In this document: one piece after another, positions 46,069 through 57,535 of the stretch
Layout of the letters: each line of letters starts with the position of its first letter
Position numbering within the stretch: position 1 is the first letter of the stretch
Assembly: GCF_029784165.1 (NCBI RefSeq)
Contig: NC_073696.1
Span: forward strand, 112,128,665-112,192,664
Origin: Wyeomyia smithii
Lineage: Eukaryota; Arthropoda; Insecta; Diptera; Culicidae
Direction: 5' to 3'
Length of the DNA: 64,000 bases
Notes under the pieces: model-generated
Told to the model about the DNA's origin: nothing
Seen by the model: only the letters and a program-made list of their open reading frames with translations
The model's database searches: none
Position numbers and translations under genes: made by a program

Positions 46069-46503
46069 TCACAGGGCTGTGTCCTTTTTGTGAGAGTTTC
46101 CACAATAAAGACATTTTTGGTCCATGTTACAGAAATTGAATCCATGGCCATATCTTTGGCAAGTACGGCATTGGGTGATATGTTTTGCACCTCCGCCAAA
46201 CTTTCGATATAATTCCCATTCTACACGCACATTATATAAAACATGTGGTTTTTCGAAAAATTTCAAGTTGTTAACCTCTCTGCGGTTAAAATGAATTAAA
46301 TAGTTTACAAGGGTAACTCCAGTTCTCTGACTGTTTTCACCTCGTGATTTTTGTTCCATTAGGATTACTTGGGTAGGGGCTATGCCAAGTAATTCTGTCA
46401 AAGTAATTTTGATCTCATCAACGGTATGATCGTTGGTGAGACCTTTCAAGACAACCTTGAACGGCTTGACGTTCTTGGTGTCGACGGTAACAAATTTGTA
46501 CAT
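46069..46503 (-). pseudogene. ORF1 (gag-like, zinc-knuckle) of the Juan/Jockey-like element
   Basis: 145 codons open from MYKFVTVDTK to the second knuckle. Such ORF1 proteins bind element RNA in the cytoplasm and form ribonucleoprotein particles. Seen here: a PRE/RRM-like segment (GLTNDHTVDEIKITLTELLG), then CRTCQRYGHGFNFC and CLYCGNSH. The frame breaks just after the second knuckle, so the third knuckle and C-terminus are lost to a frameshift. Confidence 0.75.
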
Positions 46504-46800
46504 TTTGTCAGTTGAATACTAAACAAGACGATTACGACCCTTTATCGGCTCATTAGCGGCATTCGCCTCTACGGCTACGGCTAATTTAACAACAGAAACA
46601 AACGTTGAAAGTTCTCTTTTGAAAATACTAAATTCGGAAAAATTAGTTACCACAATAGGTGGAACTTTCTCCTTTTTTAGGAGAATTTTCATTTTGTGAA
46701 GTTTCATTAGTAATAACTTCCATTTCGCTGGATTCAAAAATATCAAATACCTTTTAGCTGTGTACACTCGAATTTTCCGAGAGAGAATGCTCTCTCTTTC

Positions 46801-49800
46801 TCCTCGTAGTGATGCGCGGTTTCTTTTTTCGGCCTGTCATTTCAGGTGACTTGATTAATAAAATTTTGCCTAGCGGAAACTTCTTGAGAGAGCAATTTAA
46901 TATAATTTTCGGTATTTTAGATCGCCATTAAGCAGAAAATTTGAAAATTAATGCATGAATTATGCAACTTTTAAAATCTTGCTGCTTCTTTTGAGGAAAA
47001 TAAAATCCACTAGTGGCTAAAGATAAGCATTTTTTTGGTGTAGTGAGTCAGGTCTGTCACTCGAATAAAATTTATTACAAATCTTTACACGTTAAAAAAA
47101 ATATAAAACTATTTTATACAATTTATAAAGAAATGAATCTAATTTCAGTATCACGCGGTTTATTACTTAATTTTTGATCTGCAGTCATATTTACAACTGA
47201 TGAAAGATAGAAAAGTGCACGTGATGGAAAGAATTTATAACACGAGTGCTGCTACGGCTTCATTAAAACCGATTATTAATGACGTCAAGAATATCTAAAA
47301 TTTTCATGTTGCGTTTTAAATGCTTAAACATAATTATAAGTGCTTAAATCGTATCGTAACGAACGGGAATCTCAAATTACATTATCTCGAATGATTACAC
47401 AAAAAAATGATAGTGGTTCCGTTATGATTTTATATTTACGAAAAAAATCAAAAAACCTCCGCTAATAATGTATTTGGATAATAAAATTATCAATACGCCA
47501 AAATAACATAAATCCTGCAAAAGATCCAAATACACAGGATTTTTTGCTTGATGATATCGCCAAAAAATAAATTTCACAATGAGAGAATGCTCATCAGCGG
47601 AATTTTTTTTGAAATTCACCGTGGCACTAGCACCAGTGTTTTTATTTCAAAATAAACTTGGTATTGTACCTCGAAGGATTGACATGAAGGTATGTGGACA
47701 TTTTACAACGATACATTCTACAAGAGCTCTCACAATCTATAGTTTACATCTTCCGTAGACAATTATAAACGTCATACGGTGATGGTGTTATTAGTGAAAC
47801 ATGCGCAAATTGCTGAATAGATCCACAAACACCTGTTGAAGCGAAATCTGAATACCGCATAGCGGTTGCACAGTGGAGAGTTTCGTTCCCATCCCTAAGG
47901 CGATAAACATTAGTACACATTCTAGCTGAAAGTTTGGAATTAGCATAAACTAGATAGTCCAATGGATTTTTCTCTATATAGACTGAATTTATCCAATGTT
48001 GTGGAGAACTCTAAAAAGCGTAGGAACGGATTTCCATAATCAACCATAAACCTAGAAATTTCAGGCTCCAGATATCAGATGTATTATTTTTTTTAATCTA
48101 GAATGCTTTAAACTACACTTAAACTTTACCACAATAAAAAGATTAGGCTTATTGTTTTATTCGGAAGTAGTATATTTACGACGACGACCGAATTTGGTCG
48201 TCGTATTGCGAAATGATTTTTTTTAACAGTGAGAAAAAATAAACAGAGTATTGAGAAAAAATTTTGGAATTTTGAAACCACAAAATCTACACTCTATTTG
48301 AAATCAATATTATATCAAATATGATTTAATGAAGGGCTTCCAAAATATTCGCGCGGTTTTGTTGCACACAAATAAATACGAACCTAGTAGTATTTTAATT
48401 ATTTGATAAGTATCATATTCGAAATAAATTTTTATTTGAATCGTCTTCTCGCATTGTTATGCTTATCTCTGAGTGAGCAAATTCCGTTAGCACGTTGTTC
48501 AGTTGATTAGAAGTGAATTTGGTTTAATGAGAAGAATATTTACATTTTTTGATAAAAAATAATATGTAGCATTTTAAAAAGTCATAAAAAATAAAATTGT
48601 TAGTTAGAGAAGTACTTTTATGCTTGGAAACACATTAAAATCACGAGCTTTGCGAAAAAATACCATAACACACTTGGGGTGGCCGGATTGTGTGGGTAGG
48701 AAGGTTCCACCATTTTTCACTCTCCGCATTTAATTAGAAGCTCGAAAGCTGGCCGACGCATAAATAAAACCTGACAAATGACTTTCACTCCGGCAGTGTA
48801 TTGTAAAACCACCTCCGATGGGCGGACCGGGTTTGAGTGGACTGACAGCCGGAACGCCGGTCACTTTATGCTCGGCTGCAGCCGGTCGACGACGGTGCCG
48901 CTGAAAGGTGTGTCCAACGGGAAGCAGGAAGTTTAGAGCCCGGTTGGTCGCTCGCCGCCAAAATAGATTAAATATTTAATTTCACTTTATATTGCATACA
49001 GTAGGGCGCACAGTCACACGTACATCAACACATTCACTTCGGATGACGTTGTATAATGAGCTGAGTTTTTCTGTTGAGTTTCACGCACCACCAGCCGTTT
49101 CCTTCCGAAGCAGAGAGCGAAAGCCGAGAGGTGTTTCGTTTTAGCTGTCACCATGTGGTCACGTCAGCGATCCTGCTGCTGTTATTTTTGTTGATGTTTT
49201 TGTTGTTGGCACTTTTGCTGCACCGTTTCGGAAATGATACTAAGCCATTGTGACGAAACCACAAAACCGAAAAATTATATGTTTTGGCAAATATTTACAA
49301 TGCTAATTAATTAAAATCCCACAGCAGAACAGTAGGCGACAAATGATTATCCACAGTTATGGGTTTTGGAGGTTGTGAACACGTATTTTAAATCATGCAT
49401 CGCGAGACCAATACAGGATAATCGTAGTAAAAACTGTCCTCAATTTTGTTCATATGTCGCGAAAAAAAACAACAACACAAACACTTTCTCCTATCAGCAC
49501 TTGCACGTGGATTGCGCGTGTTTTCTGAATAAAATCAGTTTTGAGTGATATCCATATACCAAACTTGATACCGTTCAGTATGCTTTCCGGCCAAGGTCGC
49601 TGACGACTTCAACGGAGCACTTCAAAACGGCGAATAAACAATCATTCATCAACACAAACCTCTTTAAACCCTGCAAAAAGCAAGGGCTTCTTTCCGAAGT
49701 TCCTGCTCGTCAACCGGCGCGAACCCAGCGCTGATTCGCAGCGCGGAATAACTGAACTGACGTCGGACGTATCCTAATAAAAACTGAACCGAAAACATAA

Positions 49801-52670
49801 TTTCTTTGGCGATAACATCGGCTCGTGGCGCAACACGATGGGCGGATGTCGGGGGATTGCGGTTATTCAGCAATACACCAAGGAAAGGCTTTTCACCAGA
49901 TGCTCTTTATTGTCAGCTGCTTGGGGTTTTCGCTTCTCCGGCCACCCACAACACCTCTCATCGGAAATGTACCTAAGCGAGGCAGCATTCCTGGTTGCTC
50001 TGACTGGTGGGGATGTTTTCCCCTTCGTTAGTGGGGTAGCTTCTCCTTCAATCCACTTCGTCTATAGGGGAAATTCAATGATGTTTTCGCACTCTCGATC
50101 ATCATCTGAAATCTCTCATCGTTTTATAAGTTGGGAGGGAAAATCAGCACCACTTGCTGGTGTACGACGCTCCCGTTGTTTACAATAGGAAAAAGGTTCT
50201 CGACCAATGACGGTACGACTTCTGGAGGACAAGTAGTCGAAACAGATTGGTTGTAGAAGAAGCTTCATAAAAAAATGAAAATCTGGTTGTACTTCGAGAA
50301 GAGCTGAGCAAATGGAAAACTTCGTGCTACAATCAGCTGTGAGCTGTGTACGACGGTAGGTACAAGAAGCAAGGTGCAAAACTAATAGTTTTTTTCCCTT
50401 TCAGTATCTAACTTGCATTGACAGTTTGCTCCGGTCGGCAACGATACCACAGCAGCTGTTATGCTCCGAATGTTTCTTGCGCCAGAATCCGCTCGAGATG
50501 GAAAATGGTTTTACGCTCCGCTGGCCTGTCGAACTTAGTTGGAATGGAGCATGATTTCAATGGCCATAATAAGTGCGCGTGTCACCTGGAAGGATTGTGG
50601 TGACATAGATAGGATGTTGTTGTTGTCATGACATGTGGTATAGTTAGTGTCATCGAAGATAGATTAAATTTAGTTTGCGAGTAAGGTACACATAAACACT
50701 AGCAAAGAGTTTTACATTGCATATGGCTGTGTTAAAACATCGGAACCAATAATTAATTTGTATTGTCAAATACGAGGTTTGATTCAACAAAAAAAAAAAA
50801 ATTGTATTTTTGACAAATAACTTCACTCAACTTTTCTTAAACGAATTATGAATGAACATTTATTTGTACGTCAGAAGCTTAAAACCTCCACAGTATTAAA
50901 CTTGTTTGATTTAGCAAAGTGATTCTAATTTACCGTAGATTCCAACAAAATTGAATGCATTTATCGATACTAACAAGGGAGAATTAACGTCGGTCAGCAC
51001 CAAGGTTTTTTAATAATGTTTTAATAAATGGTCAAAAAATCAAAGAAAATGAGGGAAGGGGAGCAATTCGCGCAAAAGAGTTCAAAAACACAAAAAAGTT
51101 TAGGCTCAGAAGAAATAACTAAACAAAACTACTGATAACTAACAGAGGACATTCTTTGTGTACCATTTATCAATGTTCTGCAAGTATTTTCTCACGCTTG
51201 GGCCCACTGTGATGTAGAATGAACTGTGAAAAACTCAGTTGTGAAAAATTAAAAAAAAAATCACAGGAGGGTTGTGTGCAAAGCCACGACCGCAAGGTTG
51301 AAGTAGAATACTTTTACAAGAAAGATAACCCGGCTGCTTGCGTGTCAGTCATTTCTAAATCGGATTTGTTTCGTATATACCGATAGTTAAGCACAGTGTC
51401 AACAAATCGTAATAAACATCATACTGCTGTGCATTTGCAGCAGCATCAAACCTCAGTTGCAGTTTAATAATAACCATTCATTATGCTCTTCCAAATACAT
51501 TTAGTAGCCTTGAAAAAGGGCGATTGCTGCAATTGCAACTTTCATTCAACTATTGCATAAATGCTTCATGGTCAGATATACCCGCTGCAACTACTACGCT
51601 ATCCATAGCCATGCCACAGTTGTGGCCGCTATACGCTACCATTGGTATCCGCTGCCCCTGCATCAGCTGGCCTAGCTGCTATCGATGCTGAGATCCGCTG
51701 CAACTGGTGCGCTATCCATTGCTATGGTATCTTGCTGGTATCTTGCTGGTATCCACTGCACTGCTAGTGCTGCTGCTAAGAGAGGACGACTACTGTTGCC
51801 GCTTTCTAGAACTTTTATGAGCGGCTTCGGCTGAAACAGGCTCTTATATAGGCCAAATAGCATATTTTAAACTGCAAGGTATATAATTATGTCGACCGTG
51901 CTTGGGAAGCAATCTTATACAACCAATCAGAAGTCTAATTTTCCGTTTTGACAAGGCCCAATTATTTTCAATAGTACAATAGTTTGAATAATAAAAATAC
52001 AAGTATCTTCATTTTAGAAGAATCTTAGAAGATTTTCCAATCTATTGCTGCAAGAACTAAGGAAATCCATCGAATACTAACCGATTTATTAGCATTTGAA
52101 ATTGGACATATTTTTCACTTTTTTCGGTTTTAGATTTTCATTTCACATCCCTATGTAGCCGAACTTCCTGAGAGAAGTATTCTACTTCAAAATGTTTTCG
52201 TAATTTTATTAGTGACTAGAACAACACAAACCCGCGTCATGAGAATCACGTTGGACAAAAATCAAGATCTAGGCCTGGTCCATAATAGGTAAACATAGAA
52301 AACAGAACTAGATGGAATATAAAAAGGAAACTTGCGAACTTTCAATTAAAAATTGTGTTTTGTGACGAGTTTCTTCGCTCCAGGTTAGTTGTCAGGAGGT
52401 TATTAGAATAGTACTAATCATTGTTTTGTCTTGTAAAAAAATTGGTGTTGTTTATACATATTCGTCGTTTAATGCTTTTCCGTATTCATATGTAAATGAT
52501 TCTATTAAAATTTCTGTTTCCAGAATTTTTATAATCTTTTGATATTCTCTGACCTATTACTGCCCAAAGACGCATAAGAGTCACACTGCCAAAAACGTAC
52601 GACTGAGTAAAACGCAGTAGACGCAGGTAAAGCATTGCATTTTTTTCCTTTCTATTGAATCAACCAGAAA
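46801..52670. other. Long stretch without recognised genes
   Basis: Mostly AT-rich with GC-richer islands at about 48690-49260 and 49660-50600. I found no exon with splice framework. Open frames at 49664-50188 and 50116-50379 lie on overlapping strands without domain features. A low-complexity segment rich in GCTGC/GGTATC repeats lies at about 51580-51800. Regulatory DNA of the host gene is possible but unproved. Confidence 0.35.
51580..51800. repeat. Cryptic GCTGC/ATCC simple-sequence region
   Basis: Irregularly repeated GCTGCAACT, CGCTATCCAT, GGTATCTTGCTGGTATC. Includes a tandem TATCTTGCTGG pair at about 51727-51750. Confidence 0.6.
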
Positions 52671-52674
52671 ACAA

Positions 52675-52935
52675 ATATCTAGAGAAACATTTCAAAAGGT
52701 CCTATCTGCTTTGATCGATTTTTTGATCGATCACTCTCATTCAATCACCACAACTTATTGAACACCTTTTATGACACGTTATTTGCACCAGTTGATAGCG
52801 GAGGGATCCCTCTAACCTTCTGAACTAAAACCACGCTTGGGAGAGTTATTAAAGTTGAACCATTACCAAAATGAAAGGACGCTCCGCAAAAACGATGAAA
52901 GCAGATAGGATCTTTTGAAATGTTTATCTAGATAT
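52675..52935 (+). mobile_element. CTAG-ended MITE, copy 2
   Basis: 253 bp (52679-52931) with ends CTAGAGAAACATTTCAAAAG and, reversed, CTAGATAAACATTTCAAAAG. ATAT lies on both sides. Shares GACACGTTATTTG, GCGGAGGGATC and ACCACGCTTGGGAGAGTTA with the other copies. Confidence 0.88.
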
Positions 52936-53481
52936 TACAAACATGCATTCATCTGAGGTATCTATATGACATAATACTTTTATATGCAAAAAGGTTATTG
53001 TTGTTCCGATTATAATCCTTCAATTGGTCTTAAAATGAAAGTTACTATAATATTCTTATAATTATTTTCAGCTCTGAGCCTGTTTTGCGTTTATTTGTAA
53101 CATGGGACTGACCAAAATATATATTTTTTCATCATTTTATCAACAAACATGGCTTTTTCTTGTGATTTTTCGAGAGTACACGTAGTGTAAATAAGTTTCT
53201 GAGGTTTATCTCGAAAGTGATGAAAATTCACATGGGACTGTAATGCATTAATGGGCAGTATACACCATTAATGAATAAGATTTTTTTCCGAAGCAAACTA
53301 ATCATAATACTGTTACAATGTAAAATATCGGTACTTTTTGTTTTTGCACAGGCTTGCTAAATTTTATCAGGTCATTAGTTGCTTTAATATGTCCTTTGAT
53401 GGCCGTTCTCAGTAATGAACAATTAGAGCCTGATGGTACATCTATTATTTTTTATATTTTAAACTGAAACAAAAACATCAT
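52936..53481. other. Spacer between two MITE copies
   Basis: AT-rich, no gene or repeat recognised. Confidence 0.4.
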
Positions 53482-53741
53482 TAATCTAGAGAAACATTTT
53501 AAAAGGTCCTTTCTGCTTTGATCGATTTTTTTTTGATCATTTTCATTCTATCACCAAAACTTATCAAACACCTTTTATGACACGTTATTTGTACAAGTTG
53601 ACAGCGGAGGGATCACTCTAGCCTTCTGAATAAAAACCACGCTTGGGAGAGTTACTAAAGCTGAACCATCACCAAAATGAAAAGACGCTCCGGTAAAACG
53701 ATGGAAGCAGATAGGACCTTCTGAAATGTTTATCTAGTAAT
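53482..53741 (+). mobile_element. CTAG-ended MITE, copy 3
   Basis: 252 bp (53486-53737) with TAAT on both sides and the same ends, as CTAGAGAAACATTTTAAAAG and, reversed, CTAGATAAACATTTCAGAAG. Same orientation as copy 2, 550 bp away. Confidence 0.88.
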
Positions 53742-54229
53742 GTGTTTTTTTCGTTTTTTCAATTTCTTGGTTCAAAATTATCATCAATCTGGAAAAATCT
53801 GAAAATAAAAATCCCATACTTTCGTGTAGAAATAACTAAATGTATTCAACAATACGTGCAAATACTGGTTATAAATTAATTTTCAATTTGCATGTGTAGG
53901 CACTCTTTAATTATTAAGTATGTTTAATTTGCTTGGAGCTGAAAAATTTCAAGAATCTTGAATGTTCCTTTGACGTTTCACCAATGTAAAAACCTTGGTT
54001 CTAGCAACACTGTAATATATTATTCACCTCAAATTTCCAGTAACATTGTCCTCTTTAACATATATCATTTAGGTTATGGTTTATTCTTCTTTTTATGGTC
54101 GAGGTTCTCAATTTGAAATCGAATCCTGCTGACAAGGTGGTGACACCGAAACACAATGAATAGTCGACCAGTTGTCTTGTTTTATAAAAGTTCAGGTTTT
54201 TTAATAACCACCGATATGAAAGTTTGACC
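53742..54229. other. Unassigned DNA
   Basis: AT-rich, no clear feature. It may include the non-coding 5' part of the following Tc1-like fragment. Confidence 0.35.
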
Positions 54230-54650
54230 GGTTGAAAAGGGTAAAAATACGCTGGTGTTTGAAGGGTGTTCCACATCAAATTGCATCACGGAAAAAGCAC
54301 TGTAGAAAATTACCCATTGGGTATTTTGTCTTGAAGATTTGGGTGGAAGTAGTTTGGAATGTTTTGTTTACACTGTTAGTGGCCAGAATGGATGTTCTAT
54401 TAGTGATCAGGATCAAAAGCGTGTTTTGAAAGCTAACGCGGAATCTCAATGTTTCGGTCAGGAAGTTGAAGTTGCCAAAAAGTTGAATCTGTCCAAGTCT
54501 TTCGTTCAGAGAGCCAAGGATCGGGAAAACTGCATACGTACAAAGTGCAAAAGGCTCCAATCGTAATGAACGACAAAATACGATGGGAAAATCGTGGGCC
54601 CGAAAACTGTACACCCAGATGCTGACAAAGCCTCATTGTCTCATTTTATT
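54230..54650 (+). pseudogene. Tc1-like transposase N-terminal fragment
   Basis: Shifted plus-strand frames give a helix-turn-helix-like EVEVAKKLNLSKSFVQRAKD (from about 54460), then LHTYKVQKAPNRNERQNTM and SWARKLYTQMLTKPHC, the lead-in to the first catalytic Asp in Tc1/mariner-type transposases of mosquitoes. The fragment stops before the catalytic core. It may belong to the D37E or a related group, but I cannot decide. Confidence 0.55.
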
Positions 54651-54922
54651 TTATTCTATTATATTTTATTTTAGTCAATAGATAATATGTTTACCCCAGT
54701 GACCTCACTAATAATAACAGCTAAAATTAACGCAAAACACGCTTAAAACAACGTTTGTTGAGTTGTCACCAGTCATCGGAGACATCCAACTGCTGTTGCA
54801 GGAACAATGCGTCCTTTTGGCTGTTTTATCGTGTAATATAACTTTAAGTCATCGGTATAGGATAGTTTAGAGCACGTGAGAGTAAGGTTGACATCGTTCA
54901 TGTACAGCAAGAATAGAAATGG

Positions 54923-54992
54923 TTTACGCGTAAAAAACCGCGTAAATTCCGGAATCTGCGTAAAAAAAGCCGCGTAAAAAGCGATCTTAGTG
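54923..54992. mobile_element. Truncated copy of the GCGTAAAAA MITE
   Basis: CGCGTAAAAAACCGCGTAAA, then a right end GCGATCTTAGTG as at 30388-30405. The left end is missing, so it marks a deletion in the RT remnant. Confidence 0.65.
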
Positions 54993-55181
54993 TATTTCTG
55001 AGCCAGCAAGTGAAGCAAGCACTGTCAACTCAAACAGCTTAGGAGTAGCACTCAACGCGGCTATACCGCGATAATTCGAGACGATTCGCTTACGCCTTTT
55101 TTGAAGACCGGGAACACATACAAGTCTTTCCAGCAAGTAGGGAACACCCCTGTACGCAGAGAGATGGTCCTGATTAGCGTC

Positions 55182-55515
55182 ATATAGACCAGCGTTTCTC
55201 AACCTGGGGTCCGCGTACCCCTAGGGGTACTTGAAAGTCCTTAGGGGGTACGCGAAATAAAAATCAGTAATGGCGGACAAAGCAAGTTTTCTTTATGATA
55301 CTCCATTTGTTATTCAAACTTGCCCTTAAAACATGACTGTAGTGATTAAACAAACCATAGTTAAATTTAAAACCTCAACAAGACTGCCACAACATGATCT
55401 ACCACTACTCTCTCCCACTCTGCGAGAACATTCCAAGCCAGGGGGTACAATTGATTTGGAAAATATCGCTAAGGGGTACGCGGACAAAAATTGGTTGAGA
55501 ATCGCTGATATAGAC
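55182..55515. mobile_element. hAT-type MITE with exact 8-bp duplication
   Basis: The ends CAGCGTTTCTCAACCTGGGG (55190) and, reversed, CAGCGATTCTCAACCAATTT (to 55507) are flanked by ATATAGAC on both sides (55182-55189, 55508-55515). It is 318 bp with GGGGTAC subterminal repeats. The target fits the nTnnnnAn preference of hAT elements. Confidence 0.85.
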
Positions 55516-55560
55516 GATCATTCAGTTGCTTATCATGAATGATGAGATTTATGTCGAGGC

Positions 55561-56115
55561 GAACATCCGGCCTGCTTCCGTGGCCAGTCAAATTATTTCC
55601 TGAAGTGGTAAACCGGAGCTAAAAAAAGTGTTCCCAATCTAAAAGATTTATAACACCAAACGAAAACCATTCAAAAAAGCTCCTAGAGCTCAACAAAAGA
55701 GCTCTTTGTACATATGTCGGCCTAGTAACGAGGCACTGTCCGAGTAGATATCATTTAAAGAACATTGGCCGGTTTCAGGATGATATCTGTCGCTTTTGTA
55801 ATACGGAACGCGAGACATCGGAACATCTGCTTTGCAATTGTGGTGCATTATTTAAACGCAGATCAAGGCTTCTTGGCAGTGGCTTCTTACAGCCCAAAGA
55901 GATTTGGTCTTTGAATCCTGGAAAGGTGATTGGCTTCATAAACCATATTTTACCTGACTGAGAGCGTGTCGGTGCAGGTACCTGATCACTCACAACAATA
56001 GTGGTCATTGTATTTTGCAAAGGGACACGTAAAACAATTGACTGGGATATATTACAAAAGTTCACATCAATGGACAACGTAATCCTAATTCCCTAACAAA
56101 AAAAAAAAAAAGAAA
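55561..56115 (+). pseudogene. 3' end of an I-clade-like element: RNase H tail, zinc finger, poly(A)
   Basis: A decayed part (LPWPVKLFPEVV, KKLLELNKRALCTYVGLVT) leads into an open C-terminus: HCPSRYHLKNIGRFQDDICR, a CRFCN-...-EHLLCNC Cys/His motif, and WSLNPGKVIGFINHILPD with stop at 55959. A 3'UTR ends in an A tract at 56097-56111. This is how 5'-truncated I/Jockey-type copies look. Clade assignment is from the C-terminal motif only. Confidence 0.7.
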
Positions 56116-56119
56116 ACCG

Positions 56120-56460
56120 GAGCTAAGGCTAGTGACCTGGGAACCGGCTTCACAGTACTGGGCAAGATTCGCCTACGCGTGATGGTGCGGCTGTTGAAGA
56201 ACGGGAGGATTTGTAAGTTAAGCCCTAGGGCCGGTTCTTCAACTACAGCATCATTCAACGTGCACTGACCGCATGAAGAGAAACCTGACGACGAAGAATA
56301 AAGCATTCTATGCGCAGATTGAGCAGGTCTACGAGAGCTGCCCGCGACGGAACGTGAAACTAACGACACGAGACATGAATGTCTAGGTAGGAAGAGAGGA
56401 TATATGTAGACCGGTAATCAGACAAGATAGCTTGCACACCGTGTCTAACGATCACGGCCA
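56120..56460 (+). pseudogene. RTE-like endonuclease fragment
   Basis: Plus-strand frames give TGKIRLRVMVRLLKNGRI, then YAQIEQVYESCPRRNVKLTT, then RDMNV-VGREDICRPVIRQD and SNDHG. These correspond to the middle of an RTE-type apurinic endonuclease; the usual GDFN catalytic block reads RDMN here. It is cut on both sides. Confidence 0.6.
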
Positions 56461-56670
56461 TTAGTGCGTGAGCTTCGGCAGAGCTGCATGCCACCGCGGG
56501 TCGACGTGTGGCGATCGTCGAGGGCACAAAATGCATGTGTGACCACTGACAGTACCCAACACTCCCGGACCGAAAGTGGGAGGTCGCCTGGGGGTGGTGA
56601 GGGTCGAACCAGGGACTCACAAAAGCCACAAACACCCGTAAACCCAAATGCCCTAACCGTCCATTGGGAC
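56461..56670 (-). repeat. Possible tRNA-like repeat fragment
   Basis: On the minus strand, GAGTCCCTGGTTCGACCCTC contains a perfect box-B-like GGTTCGACC, 60 bp after AATGGACGGTTAGGGCATTT. It does not fold as a full tRNA by eye. Confidence 0.3.
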
Positions 56671-56679
56671 TGATGCTAG

Positions 56680-57290
56680 TAAGGTATCAATTATGGTAAC
56701 TGGCAGCGTAGTAAACGGATATGAGTTGGATTTCGTAATTGTACCACGTCCTCGGGCTGGTACCTGCATCGAGCTCCCTTAGTAAAGTCGTGTGACAACG
56801 GCTTGAACCGGCGAGGTGGTACTTGGTGCAGGGGTCTCCGTCCTTCAAAACCTGGCAGGCCTTTCAGTACGTTCCGAGTTCATTGCCTGGTGGGATCCAG
56901 GCAGGAATAGGATCAAATGTTTGTGCGGAGGGATTACCATCTTTACGCGTCAGATAGCATCCAGCGGTCTCCACAGAAGAAGGCGGAGACGGATGCAGCG
57001 AAGCCTGGGGGTGGAAAAACGGTGAATTCGTCCGTGTCCACACCGGACATATCGGTAGACGGTCCCTTGCTAGTCAAGGCCGTCGAAAAGTGCATGGACA
57101 CGCGGCAGAGGGTAGCGGTGCGGCCAACAGGCGGAATATCGCTGGCAACCTGAAGTAGAGCCTTCCCTGCTTCGGAGCATCATGAATGAAGCCAGAAAAG
57201 AGTACGAAGCACTCGTAGCTCGAGTTGAGGCGGCCGAGAAAGCGGCCAGGACCAGGAGGGTGACTGAATCCAAAGAGATGTAGACAGGGG
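56680..57290 (+). pseudogene. 5'UTR and ORF1 start of a non-LTR element (R1-like?)
   Basis: GC-richer than its neighbours. Frames encode an Arg/Lys- and Glu-rich start (QRSPQKKAETDAAKPGG, DISVDGPLLVKAVEKCMDT) and, after a frameshift, a coiled-coil-like EARKEYEALVARVEAAEKAA ending at a stop near 57285. This resembles N-termini of R1-type ORF1 proteins, without a zinc knuckle to confirm it. Confidence 0.4.
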
Positions 57291-57299
57291 AGCCTAAAA

Positions 57300-57535
57300 A
57301 AGTCATTTTCAATTGTCAATTATCAGGTTTTAGTGACGCTTTGACCCGTCGCTTTCAATTGAAAAGCTTTTGTATCATTTTCGAGCACTTCGTGAGTCAC
57401 CTGACACCCAGTCGAAAGCTCTTGTTGTGATTCTGGCAACTGAAGGGCTTGAAATTGATACAAATGCTTTTCAATTGAAAGCGGAGATTATCATAAACAC
57501 TCTCAAATGACGATTCTTAATTGAAAATGACAATG
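57300..57535. repeat. Hairpin repeat with CAATTGAAA motifs
   Basis: CGTCGCTTTCAATTGAAAAG (57347) pairs with GCTTTTCAATTGAAAGCG (57466). The outer AGTCATTTTCAATTGTCAAT pairs with AATTGAAAATGACAATG (57518). Probably a small MITE. Confidence 0.6.

Larger units (their letters stand above)
43100..46800 (-). mobile_element. Juan/Jockey-like retrotransposon: ORF1, endonuclease, pre-RT; RT lost
   Basis: Reading leftwards: ORF1 N-terminus (46767-46519); ORF1 core (46503-46069) with a PRE-type region and zinc knuckles C112-C115-H120-C125 and C131-C134-H138; decayed ORF1 tail; ORF2 start at about 45525 with KILNWNARSLKANEKELFNF; endonuclease continuing IITETFLKPNIKLKYD and GSGSGVAIVIRRQIKHR (45450-45241); then GDFNPKHRSWNN and PSTIDL to about 45000. 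A roughly 1.1-1.2-kb insertion (43754-44890) separates it from the pre-RT region (43745-43105) with MEALKCAIVIAKNCSVPKA and FKNMKAPGHNGFFNILIKH. It ends before RT motif A. Stops and frameshifts show it is inactive. Confidence 0.8.
54773..55560 (-). pseudogene. Jockey-like RT remnant interrupted by two MITE sequences
   Basis: Reading leftwards: pre-RT/motif 1 region (about 55560-55000) with RTSLRTGVFPTCWKDLYVFP and NYRGIAALSATPKLFEL, interrupted by the hAT MITE at 55190-55507. About 70 bp of GCGTAAA MITE replaces the middle RT motifs. Then PFLFLLYMNDVNLTLTC and catalytic YTDDLKLYYTI run to about 54780. Roughly 130 residues including motif A are missing. Confidence 0.72.

Noticed and set aside
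45746..46212. Plus-strand frames with Cys-rich stretches
   Set aside because: Antisense of the Juan-like ORF1 and its zinc knuckles.
49664..50379. Possible exons in the GC-richer 49.6-50.4 kb block
   Set aside because: Overlapping frames on both strands, no domain and no consistent splice sites.
56530..56660. tRNA gene on the minus strand near GGTTCGACC
   Set aside because: Box B is good but acceptor and anticodon stems cannot be paired; kept only as a weak repeat fragment.
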